Below are positions 27,055-35,687 of a DNA stretch of 57,710 bases, one piece after another (the first letter of the stretch is position 1; every line of letters begins with the position of its first letter). The stretch covers positions 1-57,710 of the forward strand of contig JASLML010000004.1 in NCBI GenBank assembly GCA_030746535.1, written 5' to 3'. The notes under the pieces were generated by a model. It saw only the letters and a program-made list of their open reading frames with translations. It did no database searches and had not been told where the DNA came from. The DNA is from Fidelibacterota bacterium. Lineage in GTDB: Bacteria; Fidelibacterota; Marinisomatia; Marinisomatales; TCS55. The translations under genes and the position numbers were made by a program.

Positions 27055-27510
27055 TCAGATACCTGCCCGTTCAGTTAGGTTGGCGATAAATGTTGCTTCT
27101 GCAACAAGTGTATCATCCACAAACACTTCGCCGTAAAATTTACATGCCTTTAGTTTTCGTTTTATCAGCCGGACAACAAATTTTAACTGATCACCGGGAA
27201 TGACAGGCTTTCTCAGTTTTAATTTTTCAACCTGTGATAAATGAAGATTTGTTTTCAGCGGGTCTTCCATGCTGTGCAAGAGCGAAAAACATCCTGCCTG
27301 ACACATAGCTTCTAAAATAATTACACCCGGCATAATGGGCGATCCAGGGAAATGGCCGTTAAAAAACGGCTCATTAATCGTAACATTTTTTATTGCGGTT
27401 ATCTGTTCCCCCGGAACCATATCGATAATCTTGTCAATAAAAACAAACGGGTACCGATGTGGGATTAGCCGGAGGATTTCGTTGATATCCAGGGTATTAT
27501 TATTCCCCAT
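27055..27510 (-). CDS. fabZ: 3-hydroxyacyl-ACP dehydratase FabZ
   Basis: 151 residues from ATG 27510, which has a GGAGG site five bases upstream; a TTG four codons earlier lies inside that site. Dehydrates beta-hydroxyacyl-ACP in fatty acid synthesis, competing with LpxA for substrate. Catalytic His is in NGHFPGSPIMPGV and the Glu in LEAMCQAG; the N-terminal IPHRYPFVFID is typical. Eighteen bases after lpxC. Confidence 0.97.
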   Translation of the reverse strand: MGNNNTLDINEILRLIPHRYPFVFIDKIIDMVPGEQITAIKNVTINEPFFNGHFPGSPIMPGVIILEAMCQAGCFSLLHSMEDPLKTNLHLSQVEKLKLRKPVIPGDQLKFVVRLIKRKLKACKFYGEVFVDDTLVAEATFIANLTERAGI

Positions 27511-27528
27511 CTTATCCTCCAATTACAA

Positions 27529-28458
27529 TTAATTGAATACAGACTTGTATTGACTTCGAATCATTTTAACAAATTCTACGTTGCTGGCATGTCCACTTCT
27601 GGCGGCAGTTACATGCCCTTGAATCGGCATCCCCAGCAGTGCCAAATCACCAATTAAATCCAATGCTTTGTGCCGAACAGGCTCATTTTTAAACCTTAGT
27701 ACTTTTCCATTAAGAATACCGTTCGCTCCTAAACTAATTGCTTCCTGAACTCCAAACTCCCTTTGAAGTATATCCGCTTCTTCTTCATCAATTTTTTTGT
27801 CTACAATTACAATTGCGTTTTCAAGACTTCCGCCCTTTATCAGGCCTTGATCCTTCAGCATTTCCACTTCGCTTAAAAAACAAAACGTCCTTGCAGGCGC
27901 CACCTCTTTCGCAAAATCTTCTGCCATATTATAAATCGCCTCGTACTGTGTTCCAAGCTGCGGAAGCGTGTAGTCAACCATGAAGGTTACTCGAAATCTA
28001 TCAGACGGAATAACATGAATATCAATTTCCTTTTCCGTGTCTGAATACATCACAGGTTTATCAATCACCAAAACCGCTCTTGGTTTGGATTGCTCAACTA
28101 CTCCGGCGTCCAAAATAATATCTACAAAATCTTTTGCGCTTCCATCCATCACCGGCGCTTCTTTTTCGGTCAGCTCAATCAAAACGTTATCTATCCGAAG
28201 TCCTGTCACAGCCGCAAGAGCATGTTCAACAGTATGAATTCTTACGCCATTTTCTTCAATGGTGGTACCGCGCGAAATATCGACCACATGTTCTATATCA
28301 GCACGAATTTCCGGGCATCCTTCAACGTCCGTCCTCGCAAATCGAATTCCGTAATCCTCGGGAGCCGGTTTGAATGTAATGGTGCTTTCTACCCCGGTAT
28401 GAAGTCCCATTCCAACACAAGAAGCCGGTTTAGCTATTGTTTTCTGGTTTCTCTTCAT
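27529..28458 (-). CDS. lpxC: UDP-3-O-acyl-N-acetylglucosamine deacetylase LpxC
   Basis: 309 residues, single-domain length. Zinc deacetylase, the committed step of lipid A synthesis. HTVEHALAA holds the first zinc His, HKALDLIGDLAL the second His and the Asp, KEAPVMDGS the catalytic Glu, and GHVTAARSGH the catalytic His. A strong GGAGG site precedes the start. Many Bacteroidota carry an LpxC-FabZ fusion; here the two are separate adjacent genes. Confidence 0.97.
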   Translation of the reverse strand: MKRNQKTIAKPASCVGMGLHTGVESTITFKPAPEDYGIRFARTDVEGCPEIRADIEHVVDISRGTTIEENGVRIHTVEHALAAVTGLRIDNVLIELTEKEAPVMDGSAKDFVDIILDAGVVEQSKPRAVLVIDKPVMYSDTEKEIDIHVIPSDRFRVTFMVDYTLPQLGTQYEAIYNMAEDFAKEVAPARTFCFLSEVEMLKDQGLIKGGSLENAIVIVDKKIDEEEADILQREFGVQEAISLGANGILNGKVLRFKNEPVRHKALDLIGDLALLGMPIQGHVTAARSGHASNVEFVKMIRSQYKSVFN

Positions 28459-28475
28459 ATTTTTCCTCCAAGACG

Positions 28476-29477
28476 TTAGGAATTCTCCTCCAACTTTCTG
28501 AGACGTTTTTTTAGTACCGATAATTGGGTTAAAACGGCATCTTTTTTCTGTTGATCGCGAAGTTTACGGGCGGGACGTCCACTGTAAATTTCGCCTCCGG
28601 AAACAGATTTCATCACGGCAGATACTGCTGCAATCATTGACCTGTCGCCAATAACAACATGATCTGTTGCAGTGCTTTTCCCCCCGAATGCGCAATAATC
28701 ACCAATAACTGTGCTGCCGCCGATTGCAACATGCCCGGCGAACAGGCAGCCTTTGCCTATTTGAACATTATGGGCAATATGAACTTGGTCGTCAAGTTTT
28801 GATTCTGTGCCAATAATGGTGTTGCCAATTGTTCCTCGATCAATGGTACAGTTTGCGCCAATTTCTACATTGTCTTCAATGACGACGCGCCCAATTTGTG
28901 GTATTTTTATATGTGTGTCTTTCTCTGTCACAAACCCAAAGCCGTCAGCACCAATAACCGTTCCTGAAAATATGGTAATGGCATTTCCAATGTTGCAGTC
29001 AGCATATATCTTAACACCTGAATGAATATCAACATTCGAACCAATTACGGTGCCTTGCCCAATCACACTGTGCGGTCCGATTTTCGAGTTGTCACCAATG
29101 GAAACATCATTTTCAATTACTGCAAAGGGGCCTATGGAAATGTTTTTCCCCAATGATGCGCCCGGATCGATAATTGCAGTGGAGTCAATAGTTGGTTCGG
29201 GAGCCGATTTAGGATTAAACTGTTCGAGAATTTTCGCCATTGAAACTCTTACATTTTTAACCAGAATTCCGTCTGTTTCAAGCAATGCATCTTTTTCGTC
29301 GGTCAGGAGGGCCGATGCTTCTGTTGATTCGGCATATTGGATGTATTTTCTGCCATCAAGAAATGTAAGTGTCCCCTGCTTTGCATTTCTAATATCTGAC
29401 ACGCCGGATATGGAAATATTTTCATCTCCCATAACAGAACCGTTAACCAAGTCGGCTAATTCCCTGAGGGTGAACAC
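28476..29477 (-). CDS. lpxD: UDP-3-O-acylglucosamine N-acyltransferase LpxD
   Basis: 333 residues: N-terminal uridine-binding domain (about 1-100), hexapeptide beta helix (about 100-300; SIGPFAVIENDVSIGDN and many repeats) and a C-terminal helical tail. The catalytic His lies in DQVHIAHNVQIG (near 236). Third step of lipid A synthesis. Between skp and lpxC with 14- and 17-base gaps. Confidence 0.97.
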   Translation of the reverse strand: MFTLRELADLVNGSVMGDENISISGVSDIRNAKQGTLTFLDGRKYIQYAESTEASALLTDEKDALLETDGILVKNVRVSMAKILEQFNPKSAPEPTIDSTAIIDPGASLGKNISIGPFAVIENDVSIGDNSKIGPHSVIGQGTVIGSNVDIHSGVKIYADCNIGNAITIFSGTVIGADGFGFVTEKDTHIKIPQIGRVVIEDNVEIGANCTIDRGTIGNTIIGTESKLDDQVHIAHNVQIGKGCLFAGHVAIGGSTVIGDYCAFGGKSTATDHVVIGDRSMIAAVSAVMKSVSGGEIYSGRPARKLRDQQKKDAVLTQLSVLKKRLRKLEENS

Positions 29478-29491
29478 ACTGGCTTATTTTT

Positions 29492-30037
29492 TTACTGTGA
29501 ATCTGAAGATTCAGGAAGACTATATTTCCTCAGCTCGGCGAGAACATCGTCCGTTAAGTCATGCTTTGGATTGCCGTAAAGCAGAGCAACTGATCCGTCA
29601 ATAATGTAGTCAAATTCCTGTACAGCTGCGACTTTATCCACAGCACGTTTTACTTTCGTAAGAATATCAAACTCCAACTGAGCCTGCCGGCTGTACAATT
29701 CACCCTGCGGACCAATCTTCTGTGCCTGAAAAACCTGGATCATCCTTTCGGTGTCCTTGATTTCCTGTTCTTTTTCACGGCGCCATTCCGGTGAACTCAT
29801 CAGCCTCTGTGCTTCAAATGCCTGGTTTAAGCTGTCGAGGCGTGTAAGCATCACACGGTACTCCACTTGCACCTTTTGATATTCAGTCTGAAGCTGGGAT
29901 TCTGCATCTTTGAATTCTTCATACTCTGCCCGGATTCTGTCCGATTGGACATATCCGATTTTTCCCTGAGCATTCGCAATTCCTGAGATTAAGACAAATC
30001 CCAATGTTAATAATGTTAGTTTAAATGAATGAGTCAC
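29492..30037 (-). CDS. skp: OmpH/Skp family periplasmic chaperone
   Basis: 181 residues with signal peptide (about 1-23, ANAQ). KIGYVQSDRIR is the typical first strand, followed by two long coiled-coil arms (about 40-120, EFKDAESQLQTEYQKVQ and REKEQEIKDTERM) and a closing strand with FDYIIDGS. It holds unfolded outer-membrane proteins in the periplasm and hands them to BamA, which is encoded immediately upstream in the run. Confidence 0.93.
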   Translation of the reverse strand: MTHSFKLTLLTLGFVLISGIANAQGKIGYVQSDRIRAEYEEFKDAESQLQTEYQKVQVEYRVMLTRLDSLNQAFEAQRLMSSPEWRREKEQEIKDTERMIQVFQAQKIGPQGELYSRQAQLEFDILTKVKRAVDKVAAVQEFDYIIDGSVALLYGNPKHDLTDDVLAELRKYSLPESSDSQ

Positions 30038-30055
30038 TTTTTTCTCCTTGAATGG

Positions 30056-32458
30056 TTAATAGTTTCCTTGCCCAAAAATTATGGTGGCCATCCACCCCTC
30101 TTTATTTCCATCGCCATCGGCGTCATCAAATCCATAGCCGTAATCAAAACCTAACATTCCGATCATCGGCATAAAAAACCGTATACCCAGGCCGACGGAC
30201 CGTTTCAAATCCAGAGCGCCTGAGCGATTCATATAATACGGTTCAGACATATTTTGATCTTCCCAAACATTCCCCATCTCAGCGAAAGCCAAGGCGTAAA
30301 CTACTGGATTTTCTGAAATAGGAACCCGGAATTCTGACGTGAATTTAAGCATCGCGCTTCCTCCAAGCGGAGAGCCGCTTGATGTCCTGGGCCCAACCGA
30401 ATTGTCCCGGTAACCTCGTAACATTGTACCATAAGGAATTCCGTTGCCGCCCATGATGAATTTTTCATCAAAAGGAACAATGGAAATTTCATCTCCAGAA
30501 GAACCAAGAGGACGAATAACCCCCATTTTGAAAGAGCTCATTAATACGAATTTCCAGAATGTAGGCGTATACCATTCTAAATTCAAAACATGTTTATGGA
30601 AGTCCTCATTCCCGCCAAGGATTCCGCCTGACAGTGTGGATACAAACGACATTTTAGATCCGCGTGTCGGGAACTCAGCTCTGTCATGGCTATTGCGCGA
30701 AAGCACTTGGGTTATATTAAGCCCTACCGTACTGGTAATTCCATTTAAATATGTGTCAAGATCTTCTTCCGTTCCTTGGTAATCCTTCTTTTGCGCTCTA
30801 AAAACCCAATAACCGCTAAAATAATCATCAGGCCATTTAAATCTACGACCCCATTCTACCGATCCACCTCTGACCAATATATCCAGAGGAAAATAATATT
30901 GTGTAGCAGAGCCGCGATAGGAATAACTAAGGCTGAAGCCTATTCTGTTGGGCGAATCAAATATCATTGGATCAACAAATCGGAGGCTGAAAGACTGATA
31001 CTTCCCGGGGTCTTGGTTGTAAACACTGTACTGTGTCCCCACCCTAAAGAATACTCCGAATTGCTGACCCAGACCTCGAAAATTCTTCATATTGACACTT
31101 CCGCCGCCCTCCATGCCGTATGCGCCGGTAATTCCTACGCTTGCAGTAATTTCATCTGTTGGTTTTTCTTCCACCGTGAATTCAAGATCCACTTCATCCT
31201 CATCAACGCGGGCGACATCGGGTACAACATTGTTGAAATAATTCAATACAAACAGATCCCTCACACTTCTCTGCAGAGTGGTTCGATTGAAAATATCTCC
31301 CGGATAAATTTTTAATTCTCTGCGGATTACATTTTCTCTGGTCTTGGTGTTTCCATAAACATAAATGTTGCGGACTTTTACTTGATGGTTTTCGGTTATC
31401 ATAAATCGTATATCAAGGGAATCTTCCCCGGTTGGTGTGATCTGCGGTTCAATTTGGCTGTATATATAGCCTTTGTCCAAATAAAGCGACTGCACTTTTT
31501 CCAACACAGCGACGTTCAGGTCTTCTTCGCTGAAATAAGCGCCTTTTTCTAAGCCGAGGGCATCCTCTAATATTTCGGTTGTAAATAGCGAATGGCCGTC
31601 CCAAGAGAAATTTCTATATTTGTACCTCGGTCCTTCGTGTACATTTATTTGCAGATACAGCCTTTTGCCAGATTCATCATAATAAACAGAATCGCTTAGA
31701 ACATTGAAATCTCTATAGCCTCTATTGCGGTAAAATTCTGATAAGGTCAATTTGTCTTCCTGATACTTTTCATCATCAAAACTCGATCGCCAGAACAAAT
31801 ACCATCTTTGCTGCTTGGTTTCCTTTAATACCCTGCGGAGCCTGAAATCTGAATACGCGTCATTGCCATCAAATACAACTTTTCTTGTCTTTACTTTTCT
31901 GTTTTCGGAAATCGAAAAGACCAGATTTTTTGTATTTTTTTCTGCAGGACTCGCATCTGCAGATAGGTTTTCCGGTGATTTCATTTCTGCAGTGCACACA
32001 GTAGTCAAATATCCCTTTTCTGCATAAAGGTTTTGAATCGTATTAATCGATTGCGCAATCAAGTGCGGCTTTATGCGCTGACCCTGCTTGAACTCCAATT
32101 CATCCCTGAGGGTGCGGTCACGTATCTTTTTATTCCCTTCATACTCTACTGTGCCGAGAATTGGATTTTCTTCAACTTCGATCCTGATCGACATTCCTTC
32201 GGGCGTATCTTCCTCAACTTCTATTTGAATATTTTTGAACAGACCCAGCTGCCAAAGCCTTTTTACTGCATTCGAAAAATCTTTCAAACGAACAATTTGT
32301 CCCGATTTGAGTCCTGCTGTATAGCGAATCATATTGTCTGATGTCGTTATATTTCCGTTTACCTGCACTTCCTTTAATGTGACCTCCTGAACTTCCTGCG
32401 CAACAGCAATAGAAAAAACGGCATACAAAATCGTGGATATGGTGAAAATTTGTTTCAT
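30056..32458 (-). CDS. bamA: Outer-membrane assembly factor BamA
   Basis: 800 residues: signal peptide (1-20), five POTRA-type repeats (about 24-420, e.g. VQVNGNITTSDNMIRY, VRNIYVYGNTKTRENVIRRELKI) and a 16-strand barrel. The conserved loop-6 RG motif is present (TMLRGYRDNS, near 680). The final residues, GQGNY, end in an aromatic residue as barrels do. Core of the complex that folds outer-membrane proteins. Follows uppS with a 2-base gap and precedes skp. Confidence 0.97.
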   Translation of the reverse strand: MKQIFTISTILYAVFSIAVAQEVQEVTLKEVQVNGNITTSDNMIRYTAGLKSGQIVRLKDFSNAVKRLWQLGLFKNIQIEVEEDTPEGMSIRIEVEENPILGTVEYEGNKKIRDRTLRDELEFKQGQRIKPHLIAQSINTIQNLYAEKGYLTTVCTAEMKSPENLSADASPAEKNTKNLVFSISENRKVKTRKVVFDGNDAYSDFRLRRVLKETKQQRWYLFWRSSFDDEKYQEDKLTLSEFYRNRGYRDFNVLSDSVYYDESGKRLYLQINVHEGPRYKYRNFSWDGHSLFTTEILEDALGLEKGAYFSEEDLNVAVLEKVQSLYLDKGYIYSQIEPQITPTGEDSLDIRFMITENHQVKVRNIYVYGNTKTRENVIRRELKIYPGDIFNRTTLQRSVRDLFVLNYFNNVVPDVARVDEDEVDLEFTVEEKPTDEITASVGITGAYGMEGGGSVNMKNFRGLGQQFGVFFRVGTQYSVYNQDPGKYQSFSLRFVDPMIFDSPNRIGFSLSYSYRGSATQYYFPLDILVRGGSVEWGRRFKWPDDYFSGYWVFRAQKKDYQGTEEDLDTYLNGITSTVGLNITQVLSRNSHDRAEFPTRGSKMSFVSTLSGGILGGNEDFHKHVLNLEWYTPTFWKFVLMSSFKMGVIRPLGSSGDEISIVPFDEKFIMGGNGIPYGTMLRGYRDNSVGPRTSSGSPLGGSAMLKFTSEFRVPISENPVVYALAFAEMGNVWEDQNMSEPYYMNRSGALDLKRSVGLGIRFFMPMIGMLGFDYGYGFDDADGDGNKEGWMATIIFGQGNY

Positions 32459-32460
32459 GC

Positions 32461-33213
32461 TTATGCTACCTGTTCACTTACTTTGCCGTAGCGTCGTTCT
32501 CTATCTTGGTAAATATTTATCGCTTCCAACAAATCATCTTCCCTGAATTCCGGCCAATATTTTGAAGAAACAAACAGTTCGGTATAAGCAATCTGCCATA
32601 ATAGAAAGTTGCTTATCCGATACTCTCCACCTGTTCGAATCAATAAATCCGGATCAGGTATTTCAGATGTTTGCAGCATGGAGGAAACCAGATCTTCATC
32701 AATTTCTTCAGAATCAATATTGCCGTTTTTCATTCTTTCGCCGATTTTTTTCATCGCAATCATTAATTCCTGACGCCCTCCGTAACTTAGAGCAAGATTC
32801 AAATTCAACCCGCTATTATCCCTAGTCAATGCAATGCCGTCCTCAATCCCCCTTCTTGCATCATCCGGCAAGTCAGAAACTGAACCGATGGCTGTCAGGC
32901 GGACATTTTTTTCATGCAAGTTTTCCACTTCTTTCCTGATCGTTTTTAGTAACAGCTTCATTAGGGCAGAAACTTCAGCTGCCGGCCTGGACCAGTTTTC
33001 CTGAGAAAATGTATAGAGTGTAAGATGTTTGATTCCTATTTCACCACAAACCCGGGTAATCTCGCGGACCGAATTAATGCCTTCCGAATGGCCAGTTATT
33101 CTCGGCAATCCACGCTGTTTTGCCCAGCGGCCGTTGCCATCCATGATAATAGCAATATGGCCCGGAAGCCTATCACTTGAAATATCCATAGATTCTATAT
33201 TGGAAGATGTCAT
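32461..33213 (-). CDS. uppS: Undecaprenyl (polyprenyl) diphosphate synthase UppS
   Basis: 250 residues. cis-Prenyltransferase that makes the C55 lipid carrier for wall and O-antigen sugars. IMDGNGRWAKQRG carries the catalytic Asp; SGSHSEG-like GHSEGINSVREI, LTLYTFSQENW and DLLIRTGGEYRISNFLLWQ are all conserved. An AGGA ribosome site lies 12 bases before the start. cdsA, often beside uppS in other bacteria, is not here. Confidence 0.97.
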   Translation of the reverse strand: MTSSNIESMDISSDRLPGHIAIIMDGNGRWAKQRGLPRITGHSEGINSVREITRVCGEIGIKHLTLYTFSQENWSRPAAEVSALMKLLLKTIRKEVENLHEKNVRLTAIGSVSDLPDDARRGIEDGIALTRDNSGLNLNLALSYGGRQELMIAMKKIGERMKNGNIDSEEIDEDLVSSMLQTSEIPDPDLLIRTGGEYRISNFLLWQIAYTELFVSSKYWPEFREDDLLEAINIYQDRERRYGKVSEQVA

Positions 33214-33231
33214 TACTTTTTTTCCTGCTCT

Positions 33232-33276
33232 TCAATAGGGGGCGAAGTTACCTTTTCGTGCTTCGGGAATCAACAT
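33232..33276 (-). CDS. Candidate 14-residue leader peptide or small protein before uppS
   Basis: ATG at 33276 preceded by AAGGAG four bases upstream, one of the best ribosome sites in this window. It reads MLIPEARKGNFAPY and stops at 33232, 18 bases before uppS. It fills most of the 100-base gap between the zinc-ribbon gene and uppS. It may be a translated leader that couples or regulates uppS, or a chance site. No run of one amino acid suggests classical attenuation. Confidence 0.35.
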   Translation of the reverse strand: MLIPEARKGNFAPY

Positions 33277-33313
33277 GGTACTCCTTAGGCTTTTTACATA
33301 CGATTTCTGTGCT

Positions 33314-33709
33314 TTATGGTTCCTCATAAAGTTCTGCAGTATGATGGTCGAAAGGCACAATGGCATTCGGAATATCAACAAATCCCTTGAATTCTGCTTT
33401 GCACGCATAGCATACACCTGAATCCGGCACACGTTTATACATGATCCAGTCGATGACTGCAACTGCGAGCAGGCTCAATCCATACGTGTAGGGAACCAAA
33501 ATTGCTCCCGCTAAAATAACCATACATCCGATTGCAGAATTAAAATCCTTCCGTCTGTAAAATTGAGATCCTTCACAAACCGGACAAATAGAAAAATCAA
33601 AATAAGGGTTCATTAATTCCGGATTGCTGCAATCTTCACATGAAAATCCTGAATTGGGGATTGCTTTGATCTGATCACACCTTTCACAGTCAACGGTACA
33701 ATCGTTCAT
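33314..33709 (-). CDS. Cysteine-rich (zinc-ribbon-like) protein with a membrane hairpin
   Basis: 131 residues from ATG 33709, overlapping the upstream gene by ATGA; longer readings overlap that gene. Cysteine pairs: C4/C8/C11, C24-E-D-C27, C42-P-V-C45 and C100-Y-A-C103 (approximate). The third and fourth pairs flank two close hydrophobic segments (about 60-92), so they could form one metal site with a membrane hairpin between its two halves. Family not recognised. Translation coupling suggests it works with the multi-pass protein encoded before it. Confidence 0.7.
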   Translation of the reverse strand: MNDCTVDCERCDQIKAIPNSGFSCEDCSNPELMNPYFDFSICPVCEGSQFYRRKDFNSAIGCMVILAGAILVPYTYGLSLLAVAVIDWIMYKRVPDSGVCYACKAEFKGFVDIPNAIVPFDHHTAELYEEP

Positions 33710-34497
33710 AACACAAGTCCTGACTGCAAAAGGCAATACCTGTAAAATAAATCTCCGAACAGCACGGAAACGCAGGAAACATAGAGCAATCCCGTTGCGG
33801 CTTGAGTGGACTGGATTTGTACTGTTCTCCAAACCATTACATTTATGACAAGCGGGACTATTATTCCGAAAAACATAGCAAGAGTGATAAACACTCCTTC
33901 AAATCCAAACGCGTATTCCGACAGCGGAATTTCTGTGCCAATTGGTGACAAAATAGAATTGGTCACCAATCCGTGAACATCAAAAACCGTTCTTAATGCC
34001 AGCAGTACAAAAAGTGTGAGAGCTGCATTTTTTAAATATCGAATCGGCAGCTGTATGACATTTAAATACCAATGCCCAAGAATCATGGCAAAGAACACGC
34101 CGGCAAGAATTCCGTTTCCGATAAAAATTATCATCCCTGTTAACGGTGAAACCAGTTCCGGCCTGAAGGATGTGAATACGATCCAGAAAGTCCATAACCC
34201 AAACAAAGATGAAACCATAAGGGGGATAAACAGAATTTTTTCGGAATTCCAATAGATTGCAGTTATCGTCAAATGGATCGCAATCCATGCCAGCACAAAA
34301 CCAAGAATAGTCAAATCATCAGTCGCTGTCCATAACAGCATACATCCCAAGCTGCCAATGATTCCGGCAAGTCCAAGACTAAAATTGTAAAAGCCCGCGT
34401 CAATCCCGCTTCTTGGAGTCAGGAACAAAAAGAGAGGATAACAGGTGCTAAACCCTAAAAATGCAAGTACAAGAATTTCTGAGAAATTAGAAGTCAT
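33706..34497 (-). CDS. Multi-pass inner-membrane protein, unknown
   Basis: 263 residues with about eight transmembrane helices and almost no soluble part. It has a few polar residues within helices (H75, H142 in GHWYLNV, R149 and R168), which might bind a cofactor or metal, but no motif I can name. It starts 11 bases after mrp and overlaps the cysteine-rich protein. Function unknown. Confidence 0.75.
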   Translation of the reverse strand: MTSNFSEILVLAFLGFSTCYPLFLFLTPRSGIDAGFYNFSLGLAGIIGSLGCMLLWTATDDLTILGFVLAWIAIHLTITAIYWNSEKILFIPLMVSSLFGLWTFWIVFTSFRPELVSPLTGMIIFIGNGILAGVFFAMILGHWYLNVIQLPIRYLKNAALTLFVLLALRTVFDVHGLVTNSILSPIGTEIPLSEYAFGFEGVFITLAMFFGIIVPLVINVMVWRTVQIQSTQAATGLLYVSCVSVLFGDLFYRYCLLQSGLVL

Positions 34498-34508
34498 TTA
34501 TCGCAGGA

Positions 34509-35615
34509 TCATCCCTGCAGCTGTTTGTCAACGGTTTGTGCAACATCAGCAAATATTCGGCTTAAATCGGATTCTGGATCGGACAATGTAATAGGTTTAC
34601 CTTGGTCAGTTGTTTCCATTAATTCCTGTACAAGAGGGATTTCAGCCAAGAGCGGAACCTCAAGCCTGTCGCTTTCCTGCTTTCCGCCGCCGGTTTTGAA
34701 TAGATTTATTTTGAATGAAAAATTGCCCGATTCATCCACATCAATGGGATGCCCTTCTATTGTTACCGATGATGAATCCCCTTCAATGTTTCCCTTTATT
34801 TGTAACCCTGACATATTTTCGATGACACCGAGTACAGGTGTCTGCACCTTTTTAAACATGTCGGCGCCTTTCCTGACATCAGAAAGAGCAATATCCTGCG
34901 GTGTTGTAATAATAACCGCCCCGCTGATTTTCAGTTTTTGCGTCAAAGTAAGCTGAACGTCTCCGGTCCCCGGCGGAAGATCCAGTACGAGATAATCAAG
35001 TGTTCCCCATTCCACATCTCTGAAAAATTGTTCTGTCATCCTTGCAACAAGCGGGCCGCGCCAAATCGTCGGCGTTTCATTTCCGCTTATAAAACCGAAA
35101 GACATCACTTTCATTCCGTGAAAATCGATTGGAATAAGTTTTCGCTCTGCCGTGGTTTTTGGCTGATCTGCGATTCCAAGAATAATCGGAAGGGACGGAC
35201 CATAAATATCAAGATCCAGCAATCCAACTGAATGCCCTTGATTTTTCAATGCGCATGCCAGATTTGTGGCAATTGTTGATTTTCCAACTCCGCCCTTGCC
35301 GCTGGCAACCGCTAATATATGCTTTACACCCGGCAGCGCTTCGGGGATTTGCCCTGCAGGCTGCGGCCCGGAAGGAGCGCCTTCGACGTGTTCGATTGCA
35401 ATGGAATCAAATTCTCCTGTTGACTCCAGTTTTTCTTTGACAAGTGCTACAACCTCTTTCTTTTTCCCCTCCTGCTGGGTTGATAATTTTAATGTGAGGG
35501 TGAGCGATTTCTCCTCAATCCTAATGTTTTCAATCATTCCAAAAGACACGATATCCCTGCTGAATCCGGGATACTGAATCGTCTTTAATATGTCAAGGAT
35601 TTGAGATTGGTCCAT
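34509..35615 (-). CDS. mrp: Mrp/ApbC-type P-loop ATPase lacking the CxxC motif
   Basis: 368 residues: N-terminal MIP18/DUF59 domain (about 5-80), then a deviant Walker A SGKGGVGKST (105-114), GLLDLDIYGPS and LDLPPGTGD motifs. Mrp/NBP35 proteins load or carry Fe-S clusters on target apoproteins. After VIENMS most members have a CxxC that binds a bridging cluster; here residues 271-307 are a longer beta-looking insert with no Cys (the protein has only C121). Bacteroidota Mrp are also recalled to lack the pair. Cluster binding by the usual mode is therefore unlikely. Start is 20 bases after a strong terminator. Confidence 0.9.
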   Translation of the reverse strand: MDQSQILDILKTIQYPGFSRDIVSFGMIENIRIEEKSLTLTLKLSTQQEGKKKEVVALVKEKLESTGEFDSIAIEHVEGAPSGPQPAGQIPEALPGVKHILAVASGKGGVGKSTIATNLACALKNQGHSVGLLDLDIYGPSLPIILGIADQPKTTAERKLIPIDFHGMKVMSFGFISGNETPTIWRGPLVARMTEQFFRDVEWGTLDYLVLDLPPGTGDVQLTLTQKLKISGAVIITTPQDIALSDVRKGADMFKKVQTPVLGVIENMSGLQIKGNIEGDSSSVTIEGHPIDVDESGNFSFKINLFKTGGGKQESDRLEVPLLAEIPLVQELMETTDQGKPITLSDPESDLSRIFADVAQTVDKQLQG

Positions 35616-35633
35616 TGTATGGGCGGGTCACAT

Positions 35634-35669
35634 AAAAAACGGCTGTTGAAATACCAACAGCCGTTTTTT
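35634..35669 (-). terminator. Strong terminator between ferredoxin and mrp
   Basis: 15-bp perfect stem (35634-35648 with 35655-35669) with a 6-base loop; the stem ends in A6/T6, so it can work in both directions. On the minus strand it ends the ferredoxin gene that stops at 35688, only 19 bases upstream of mrp's region, so the two are separate units or mrp depends on read-through. Confidence 0.93.
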
Positions 35670-35687
35670 CAGGTGCTGAATAAAAAT

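Noticed and set aside
29050-29604. Plus-strand open frame of 184 codons opposite lpxD and skp
   Set aside because: Spans two well-supported minus-strand genes; composition follows the complement of hexapeptide repeats.
30776-31315. Plus-strand open frame of 179 codons
   Set aside because: Antisense of bamA; no family features and no promoter or ribosome site.
33710-33832. 41-residue extension of the cysteine-rich protein
   Set aside because: It overlaps the multi-pass membrane gene in another frame; the ATGA junction at 33709 is the natural start.
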